From Anaerolineae bacterium (GTDB taxonomy: Bacteria > Chloroflexota > Anaerolineae > Aggregatilineales > Phototrophicaceae): a stretch of 5,762 nucleotides of DNA. Below are positions 1 to 4,815 of the stretch, piece after piece (the first letter of the stretch is position 1; each line of letters begins with the position of its first letter). The notes under the pieces are model-generated. The model was given only the letters and a program-made list of their open reading frames with translations. It searched no databases and was not told where the DNA came from. The position numbers and the translations under genes were made by a program. The stretch is from the NCBI GenBank assembly GCA_020848855.1, contig JADLHH010000074.1, forward strand, positions 1 through 5,762, in the 5' to 3' direction.

Positions 1-546
1 AGCCTGGGGGTGGTCGCGCTGGGGCTGCTGATGGCGCTCGCCCTGGCATTCGGACCGGGCATCGTCAAGCGCTGGAAGAAGAGGCGCGCCAAGCGGGCAG
101 CGGCACGCGCCGCCCGACTTGCCGAAAAGAAGCGGCTGGAAGCGCGGAAGAAACGCCGGCGCGCGGCGAAGCCTGTCGTGGTCGAAGCCAGCGACGACGA
201 TGCCGAGGCGGACGATGCCGACGAAACCGAGGCTGAAACACCGGCTCCGGCAGCCGCGCCGGAAGCCGTCCCCGCCCAAGCCCCGGCAGCCGCAGCCGCA
301 CCGGAAGCGGCGGCAGCCGAAGCGACCGAGGAAAACAAGGAAGAGGGCGAAAAAGAAAAGTCGCCCGAAAGTGATATGGCTTCGGCGATGGCGGACATGC
401 TCGACATCTTCGCCGACGAGGACGTGAGCGGGCGCTACGATACCCTCCTGAAAGGTATCGAAGTGGGCAGCGCCGAAGAACTTCTGGAAATGGCAAACCG
501 GATCGCCGCCGAGCTTGGCGCCAAGACCGCCAGCCGGAGTGGTTAA
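1..546 (+). CDS. Membrane protein of unknown function, 3' end only (charge-segregated cytoplasmic tail)
   Basis: The reading frame is open from the first base, so the gene probably starts upstream. A GTG at 10 and an ATG at 31 are in frame, but both lie inside a hydrophobic helix, which argues against them as true starts. Numbering from base 1, residues 2-22 form a membrane segment. Residues 23-57 are extremely basic (20 of 35 are Lys or Arg), which by the positive-inside rule puts the C-terminal part in the cytoplasm. Residues about 58-125 are a low-complexity Ala/Pro/Glu/Asp tract, with no Lys or Arg before residue 113. Residues about 126-175 look like a small helical domain containing DMLDIFADEDVSGRYDTLL. 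I do not recognise the family. The stop codon lies 11 bases before the FHA-GAF-kinase start, and the next gene's Shine-Dalgarno overlaps it, so the two are probably co-transcribed. A role in the pilus machinery is a guess from position only. Confidence 0.75.
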   Translation, partial: SLGVVALGLLMALALAFGPGIVKRWKKRRAKRAAARAARLAEKKRLEARKKRRRAAKPVVVEASDDDAEADDADETEAETPAPAAAPEAVPAQAPAAAAAPEAAAAEATEENKEEGEKEKSPESDMASAMADMLDIFADEDVSGRYDTLLKGIEVGSAEELLEMANRIAAELGAKTASRSG

Positions 547-549
547 GGA
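545..549 (+). promoter_or_regulatory. Ribosome binding site of the FHA-GAF-kinase gene
   Basis: AAGGA lies 8 bases before the ATG at 558 and overlaps the stop codon (544-546) of the upstream gene. This supports the ATG at 558 as the start and suggests translational coupling between the two genes. Confidence 0.6.
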
Positions 550-557
550 AAAATACG

Positions 558-2258
558 ATGCGTTCAGACGAGACGATCAAGCGATTGACCTCCGAACTGC
601 GTGAGGATATGCGCCGCGAGGCGGACACGAAGAAGACCGCCCTTTTCCACGAGCCGACGGACGCGGCTCCCGACGGCGTACATGTCTGGAAACTGCGGCT
701 GGAACTCTCGCGCGATCCTGCCGTGACCTTCGACCTGACTATCGACCGGGAGATCGCTGTCGGTCGGGACGAAGCCGATGGCGTCACGGCGCTGTTCCCG
801 ACCGTCGACGCCGAAGGGCTGGGCATGTCGCGCAAGCACGCCGCCTTCCGCCCGACGGCGACGGTGCTCTACCTGCTCGACCTGGGCAGCACCAACGGCA
901 CGCGCATCAACACCCGTCCGCTCGGCGTGAACGTCCCATACCCGGTCATGAATGGCGACATGGTCTCGATCGGGCGGCTGGAATTCATCGTGCGCAGCGT
1001 CCAGATGCCGCGCGTCTCCGACTCGCATTCCAGCGCCAACCGTAACGACTCCGAAGCGGTCATGCCGATCATCGCGCGGGCAATCGCGACCCAGCTTGCC
1101 GTCCACGACGTGATCAAGCAGGCAATCGAAATGGCGCGGCTGTATACGCCCGCCGACGAAGTCAGCGTGTGGCTGATGGACGAGATGACCGGCGAACTGT
1201 TCCTCGAATCGGGCGAGGGGATGGAAAACCAGAAGGTCTTCCAACTACCGATGGAAACCACGCTCGCCGGCAAAGCGATACGGGAAGGCAAGCCGCAGCG
1301 TTCCAACCGCCAGGCAGACGGCGCACCGATCAAGCTCAAGACTGGCTACATTGCCGAAGGCGTGATCTACGTGCCGCTGACGTTCGGCGACGTGCCGACG
1401 GGCGTGATCTCGGCTGTGCATCGGGAGCCGGGTAAGGTCTTCACCGACCAGGACGAGAAGCTGATGGTGATGATCGCCAACATGACCGCCATCGCCATTC
1501 AGAACGCGCGGCTGTACCAGCGCACGCGCCAGGACTTAACGCGGCGCTCGAAGGTGGTCTCGGCGTTTCAATACGCGCTGTCGCAGGATGTCAAGCAGAA
1601 CCTCGGCACCATCGTCGGCTATACGTCGATGCTGCAAACCGACGATATCTCTCCCGAAGAGGCGCTGGAGACGCTCGGCGAAATTCGCGGCGCAGGCGAA
1701 ACCATGCTCGACCTGATCGAGCGGCTGACCAGCATCGCCCGGCTGAGCCTGGAGCCGATCACCCAGCGCGGTCCGTGCGATCTGGTCGACGTAGCGAGCC
1801 GGGCGCTCGAAGCGCTCAAGCCGAGCGCCGACAGCCGAAAAATCCGAATTCACGCGCACGTCGACGGGGAACCGTTTAATATCTGGGGCGACTCGCAGTA
1901 CCTGTTCCACAGCGTCTATAACCTGCTGGAAAACGCGATCACCTTCACGCCCAGCCGGGGCGATATCGGGCTGCGGCTGGTGTTCGCGCCGGAAGGCATC
2001 ACAATCGTGGTCAGCGATACGGGTCCCGGCATCCCGGAAGAAGAGTTGTTCGACCTGTTCAGCCGCTTCTTCCACCGCAAGCCCAACGACGATTCGCAGG
2101 GCATCGGACTGGGACTGGAGATCGTCCGCACCACTGTCGAGGCGCATATGGGCACGGTCACGGCGCATAACCGACCGGAAGGCGGCGCTGAGTTCGTGAT
2201 CACGCTGCCAGCCAGCGCGCGCGCCGGCTGGATGGAAGGCGCAGGGCAAGCCGAATGA
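558..2258 (+). CDS. Soluble FHA-GAF-histidine-kinase-like protein lacking the H-box histidine
   Basis: The protein has 566 residues and no membrane segment, so it is cytoplasmic. An FHA domain spans about residues 45-148; its phosphothreonine-binding signature is present: GR at 69-70, SRKH at 91-94 and LGSTNGT at 109-115. A GAF domain spans about 180-318 and ends in a helix leading into the kinase core. The dimerisation helix at about 332-395 aligns well with HisKA domains (F337, then GYTSML at 354-359), but the H-box reads SQDVKQNL at 342-349, with Gln343 where the phosphoacceptor His belongs. The ATPase domain at about 406-552 is well preserved: N-box N455/N459, G1 box DTGPGIP at 487-493, F-box near 498-506, G2 box GIGLGL at 515-520. 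The expected role is sensing a phosphothreonine partner and a GAF ligand, but classical His autophosphorylation seems impossible. Its last codons overlap the prepilin peptidase start, so it probably acts with the pilus genes. No response regulator is in view. Confidence 0.9.
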   Translation: MRSDETIKRLTSELREDMRREADTKKTALFHEPTDAAPDGVHVWKLRLELSRDPAVTFDLTIDREIAVGRDEADGVTALFPTVDAEGLGMSRKHAAFRPTATVLYLLDLGSTNGTRINTRPLGVNVPYPVMNGDMVSIGRLEFIVRSVQMPRVSDSHSSANRNDSEAVMPIIARAIATQLAVHDVIKQAIEMARLYTPADEVSVWLMDEMTGELFLESGEGMENQKVFQLPMETTLAGKAIREGKPQRSNRQADGAPIKLKTGYIAEGVIYVPLTFGDVPTGVISAVHREPGKVFTDQDEKLMVMIANMTAIAIQNARLYQRTRQDLTRRSKVVSAFQYALSQDVKQNLGTIVGYTSMLQTDDISPEEALETLGEIRGAGETMLDLIERLTSIARLSLEPITQRGPCDLVDVASRALEALKPSADSRKIRIHAHVDGEPFNIWGDSQYLFHSVYNLLENAITFTPSRGDIGLRLVFAPEGITIVVSDTGPGIPEEELFDLFSRFFHRKPNDDSQGIGLGLEIVRTTVEAHMGTVTAHNRPEGGAEFVITLPASARAGWMEGAGQAE

Positions 2259-2935
2259 TCGTGCTGCTGGCGCTGTTCGGCGTGCTCGCGGGATGGCTGG
2301 TGAGCATCGCCGGTGACATTCTGATTCGTTACAGCAGTACCCCGATTCCCCGCCCCGCGACCACAGCGCGACCCCCTGCCCTATGGCGGTTGGCGCGCCA
2401 GCCCAACGACCGCGCCAACCGCGTCGAAGCGCTGCTGGAAGTGGTCAGCGGCGCGGCGTTCGCGGCGATCTACGCGCTGCACGGCGATACAGTCGAGACG
2501 GTGTGGCTGCTGTTGATCTACGCATTTTTCGCGCTGATCACGATCATGGATTATAAATATCGGGTAGTTCTGAATATTCTGACCTATCCGGGTGTGGTGA
2601 TTGCGCTCGTGATCAACGTCGTCGTGCTGCGCCAACCGATACTGCCGATCCTGCTGGGAATGTTCTTTGCATTCGGCGTCTTTTATCTCACCGCCATGCT
2701 GCGCCCCGGCGGACTGGGCGGCGGCGATATCAAGCTGGCGACGCTGATGGGCGCGGCGTTCGGCTTTCCGACGGTGCTGTGGGCGCTGATCGTCAGCGCG
2801 GCAGCGAGCGCGATCGCGATCATCGGGATGCTGACCGTCCGTCGTGGGGCGAAACGGTCGATTCCCTATGCGCCGTTCCTGTGTCTGGGCGCAGTCATCA
2901 TCCTCATATTTAGCCCTGTGCTGCCCCTGCCCTAA
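2255..2935 (+). CDS. Type IV prepilin peptidase, A24 family, short form without the Cys-rich methyltransferase region
   Basis: This is a 226-residue, very hydrophobic protein with about six or seven membrane segments. Prepilin peptidases are membrane aspartyl proteases that remove the short leader of type IV prepilins and related pseudopilins. Both catalytic aspartates are visible: Asp99 in the MDYKYR segment at the end of a helix, and Asp158 in GGLGGGDIK (152-160, the family's GxGD motif). The IPYAPFL stretch at 203-209 matches the conserved C-terminal IPFGPFL-like motif. The cytoplasmic loop after the first helix (about 25-60) has no cysteines, whereas bifunctional PilD-type enzymes carry two CxxC pairs there; the only cysteine is Cys210. 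The protein is therefore probably a peptidase only, or methylates without the zinc site. The ATG overlaps the upstream stop as ATGA, with a weak CAGGG about 8 bases upstream, suggesting translational coupling. The family is clear; which prepilins it cuts is not. Confidence 0.93.
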   Translation: MIVLLALFGVLAGWLVSIAGDILIRYSSTPIPRPATTARPPALWRLARQPNDRANRVEALLEVVSGAAFAAIYALHGDTVETVWLLLIYAFFALITIMDYKYRVVLNILTYPGVVIALVINVVVLRQPILPILLGMFFAFGVFYLTAMLRPGGLGGGDIKLATLMGAAFGFPTVLWALIVSAAASAIAIIGMLTVRRGAKRSIPYAPFLCLGAVIILIFSPVLPLP

Positions 2936-2952
2936 GCGGATCGGCTTTGACC

Positions 2953-3570
2953 ATGTCTCCTGACCAAGCTCCTCAGGAAGAGGAACTGGAAAGCTCACAA
3001 CCCGGGCGAGCCACGCGCTTCGTCCCGTGGGTGTTCGCGCTGGCGCTGGCGCTGCTGTTCGTGCCGGTCTACCTGTTCGGCGGGGCGCTGGACGAGTCCA
3101 GCGATCCGCTCGCGACCGAGATCGAGATGCTTCAGGTGACAATCACGTCGCCGCCGCCGGTTCCTTCGGACGAAGCGGCGCTGGCGGATCAGCTACTCGA
3201 ACTGCGCTCGCAGATCAACGGGTTTCAGGGGCTTCCGGCGACGCTGGTTGCCGGGCACATCGACTGGCCCGCGATCATGTCTACCATACGCAGCTACGAC
3301 GCCGACATGATACGGCTGACCGCCTTCACCAGCCAGACGGGGCAGCTTACGCTTCAGGGCGAAGCCATGCAGGAAAGCGCCGTACTCGACTACGCGCACC
3401 TCCTGGAGCGAACCGGCTTCTTCTCGCGCGTGAACGTACAATCGATCACTGTGAACCCGCAGCCGACGCCCACACCGCCGCTGGACCGAACCGGAGACGA
3501 GGAACTGGCGGAGCCTTACATGCCCTTTGTGTTCTCCCTCACCGCCGATTTGGCAGGAGCGGCTCGCTGA
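2953..3570 (+). CDS. PilN-like type IV pilus assembly protein (alignment subcomplex)
   Basis: This is a 205-residue bitopic membrane protein. Residues 1-22 are cytoplasmic and acidic, about 24-43 form the membrane helix (VPWVFALALALLFVPVYLFG), and the rest is extracytoplasmic. Residues about 75-92 are a short helical stretch. Residues about 102-168 match the PilN/GspL-type ferredoxin-like fold: a helix beginning DWPAIMSTI, then strands in RLTAFTSQTGQLTLQGEA, a helix, and the end GFFSRVNVQSITV; a last strand lies near 190-200. PilN pairs with PilO to link the cytoplasmic motor platform to the outer parts of the pilus machine. The next gene is PilO-like and overlaps this stop codon, which strongly supports the call. 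The cytoplasmic tail lacks the INLLP-type motif by which classical PilN binds PilM. A Pro/Thr-rich insert lies at about 168-187. I chose the ATG at 2953; an in-frame TTG at 2947 would add two residues and has slightly better spacing from GCGGA. A GspL-like reading is the main alternative. Confidence 0.75.
   Translation: MSPDQAPQEEELESSQPGRATRFVPWVFALALALLFVPVYLFGGALDESSDPLATEIEMLQVTITSPPPVPSDEAALADQLLELRSQINGFQGLPATLVAGHIDWPAIMSTIRSYDADMIRLTAFTSQTGQLTLQGEAMQESAVLDYAHLLERTGFFSRVNVQSITVNPQPTPTPPLDRTGDEELAEPYMPFVFSLTADLAGAAR
3555..3559 (+). promoter_or_regulatory. Ribosome binding site that sets the start of the PilO-like gene
   Basis: AGGAG lies 10 bases before the ATG at 3570, inside the end of the PilN-like gene. 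The frame is open much further upstream (to 3027), but those upstream codons overlap the PilN-like gene and encode a composition unlike a real protein. This site, the TGATG overlap and the membrane helix directly after the ATG fix the start at 3570. Confidence 0.7.
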
Positions 3571-4688
3571 TGGATTTCGAAAGCCTGCGCGCCCGGCTGT
3601 TCCAGTGGCTGCCGATCTTCGTGATCCTGATGATCCTGATGGGCATCATTCTGTATGCCGCGCGAAATGTTGTCCCGCGCGTGCAGTCGTATCAGGAGCT
3701 TTCCGATCAGGCGGAATTGCAGCGGGCGGCGGTCGCCACGCTGATCGCAGCACAGAACGACAACGACAACATCGTGCTGCTCAACCGCCAGATCGAAAAC
3801 GCGCAGCAGGCGCTGGACGAAGCCAGCACCTTCTTCCTGACCAAGCGCGAGTCCGAGCAAGTGCTCGACCGGCTCTACGCCTATGCGTATTCGAGAGGGG
3901 TGCGCGTCACCACGCTGCAGGCGCAGCAGCCCGCCCAGCAAGCGGGGACTGAAACCGACGCGCCCTACGAGACGGCGCTGTATCAGCTACAGGTCACGGG
4001 CGGGGTCGCCAACCTGATTGACTTCGTCGCTCGCTTTCAGGAAGCGTCGCTGCCGAGCGTCAACATCGTCAGCATGTCAATTGCGCGCAGCAACGACCAG
4101 GCGCTGCTGACGATGGGGCTGCTGATCTACACGTCGAAGTTTGCGTCCGGGCAGGCGCTCGACCAGTTCCCGACGCCGCTGCCGACGCTGACGCCGAGCG
4201 ACACGCCGACGTTCACGCTGACGCCCAGCCCAACCCTGACGCCATCGCCGACGCCCACCACAACCGTCATCATTCCGACTGTGACGTGGACGCCGTCGGA
4301 AGTTCCGGCATCCCTGACACCCACCGAGACGCTGACGCCGACCGAGACGTATACGCCCAGCCTGACGCCCACCCCCGCGCCGACACGTGTCGACTGCCCC
4401 GGCGCGCCGGGGTCGCTGTTCCGGGAAGGCGATATCGCCATCGTCCACTTCAACCAGTTGGGAGCGCTGCGGCTGCTTTCCGACCCGAACGCGACAGTAC
4501 TCAGCACGCGCACCCAGGCTTACGACAACGACCGCCTGGAAATTATCGCCGGACCAGTGTGCGGGGAAGGCAAGCTGTACTGGTACGTCCGCAATACGAC
4601 GCGCGGCAACGCGCTCGGCTGGGCTGCCGAAGCCGAAGGCTCCGACCGCTACATGTGCCCGGAAGCCAACCCGGAGTGCATCGGCTAG
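3570..4688 (+). CDS. PilO-like pilus assembly protein with C-terminal TPT linker and SH3-like domain
   Basis: The protein has 372 residues. After a short cytoplasmic end, residues about 13-31 form a membrane helix, and about 38-105 are a Gln/Glu/Ala-rich coiled coil. Residues about 95-190 fit the PilO/GspM ferredoxin-like fold: LDRLYAYAYSRGVRVTTLQ, then YQLQVTGGVANLIDFVARF, then LPSVNIVSMSI. This would be the PilN partner, placed outside the membrane. Normal PilO ends near here. This one continues with a Thr/Pro linker (201-273) and a domain at about 276-365 that resembles bacterial SH3 domains: LRLLSDPNATVLSTRT, then IIAGPVCGEGKLYWYV, then ALGWAAEA. Four cysteines (276, 331, 363, 370) occur only in this tail and could form disulfides. 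The tail may bind cell-wall polymer or another envelope protein (inference). The gene starts within the upstream stop codon (TGATG). The PilO assignment rests on fold pattern and gene order; an unrelated coiled-coil envelope protein is the alternative for the N-terminal half. Confidence 0.72.
   Translation: MDFESLRARLFQWLPIFVILMILMGIILYAARNVVPRVQSYQELSDQAELQRAAVATLIAAQNDNDNIVLLNRQIENAQQALDEASTFFLTKRESEQVLDRLYAYAYSRGVRVTTLQAQQPAQQAGTETDAPYETALYQLQVTGGVANLIDFVARFQEASLPSVNIVSMSIARSNDQALLTMGLLIYTSKFASGQALDQFPTPLPTLTPSDTPTFTLTPSPTLTPSPTPTTTVIIPTVTWTPSEVPASLTPTETLTPTETYTPSLTPTPAPTRVDCPGAPGSLFREGDIAIVHFNQLGALRLLSDPNATVLSTRTQAYDNDRLEIIAGPVCGEGKLYWYVRNTTRGNALGWAAEAEGSDRYMCPEANPECIG
4167..4388 (+). repeat. 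Degenerate Thr/Pro codon repeat encoding the TPT linker
   Basis: This part of the PilO-like gene repeats short units such as ACGCC, CTGACGCC and CCGACG, encoding residues 200-273. In residues 201-273, 26 are Thr and 19 are Pro, in units such as LTPSPT and TPTET. The middle (about 231-248) is less regular, so there are two TPT blocks. Such stretches are extended, likely glycosylatable spacers, and copy number can change by slippage or recombination. Confidence 0.85.
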
Positions 4689-4767
4689 CGATTGTTTGGC
4701 AGCAGAGGACGATACGCCAGAATCCGGGTGCTAATCTCCCAGAATTATGCAGATTTACACAGATTCC

Positions 4768-4776
4768 TGCTAGAAT
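4768..4776 (+). promoter_or_regulatory. Candidate extended -10 promoter for hemH
   Basis: TGCTAGAAT matches the extended -10 pattern TGnTATAAT with one mismatch in the hexamer. The hexamer at the usual -35 spacing is poor (TGCAGA), as is common for extended -10 promoters; TTTACA at 4754-4759 is too close to serve as -35. Transcription would begin near 4783, leaving a leader of about 33 bases. This is a visual match only, to a proteobacterial-style consensus. Confidence 0.35.
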
Positions 4777-4815
4777 GAACCCGCCTATTTCCAGGTGTGG
4801 ATACGAGGTTCATTC
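4773..4815 (+). repeat. Perfect 9-base inverted repeat flanking the hemH leader
   Basis: GAATGAACC (4773-4781) and GGTTCATTC (4807-4815) are exact reverse complements separated by 25 bases. The left arm begins inside the candidate -10 box. The right arm overlaps the GAGG ribosome binding site and ends immediately before the ATG. It could be a two-site operator, or in read-through RNA a long-loop hairpin covering the ribosome binding site. The repeat is certain; its function is inferred. Confidence 0.55.
4805..4808 (+). promoter_or_regulatory. Ribosome binding site of hemH
   Basis: GAGG lies 7 bases before the ATG at 4816 and supports that start. Its last two bases are the first two of the right arm of the inverted repeat. 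Confidence 0.6.

Larger units (their letters stand above)
4689..4815 (+). other. Intergenic region between the pilus genes and hemH
   Basis: This 127-base stretch is more AT-rich than the flanking genes. I see no stem followed by a T run, so there is no obvious intrinsic terminator for the pilus genes. It contains two CAGATT copies exactly 10 bases apart (4750-4755 and 4760-4765), a candidate extended -10 box, a 9-base inverted repeat and the hemH ribosome binding site. Apart from a few short AGAAT repeats I see nothing in its first 60 bases. Confidence 0.7.

Noticed and set aside
65..835. Long open frame on the minus strand (256 codons)
   Set aside because: It lies opposite the membrane-protein tail and the FHA domain, which have clear protein-like features. 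Its translation is Arg/Ser/Pro-rich low complexity, as expected for the shadow of GC-rich coding DNA.
2529..2557. Internal promoter in the prepilin peptidase gene around TATAAA
   Set aside because: The hexamer at -35 spacing is very poor (TCGCGC) and there is no extended -10 TG, so the match is likely chance in an AT-rich codon patch.
2381..3142. Long open frame on the minus strand (253 codons)
   Set aside because: It is antisense to the prepilin peptidase and the PilN-like start. The product is Arg/Gln/His-rich with no fold-like pattern, so I treat it as a shadow.
3027..3569. N-terminal extension of the PilO-like frame
   Set aside because: The frame is open upstream, but this part overlaps the PilN-like gene, its translation is Arg/Gly/Ala-rich without structure, and a good ribosome binding site plus a membrane helix mark the start at 3570.
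4167..4388. Possible CRISPR-like or tandem DNA repeat
   Set aside because: The units are short, degenerate and in frame, and encode a Thr/Pro linker; there are no regular spacers.
4689..4770. Intrinsic terminator after the PilO-like gene
   Set aside because: I found no GC-rich stem followed by a T run; the short AGAAT and CAGATT repeats are direct, not inverted.
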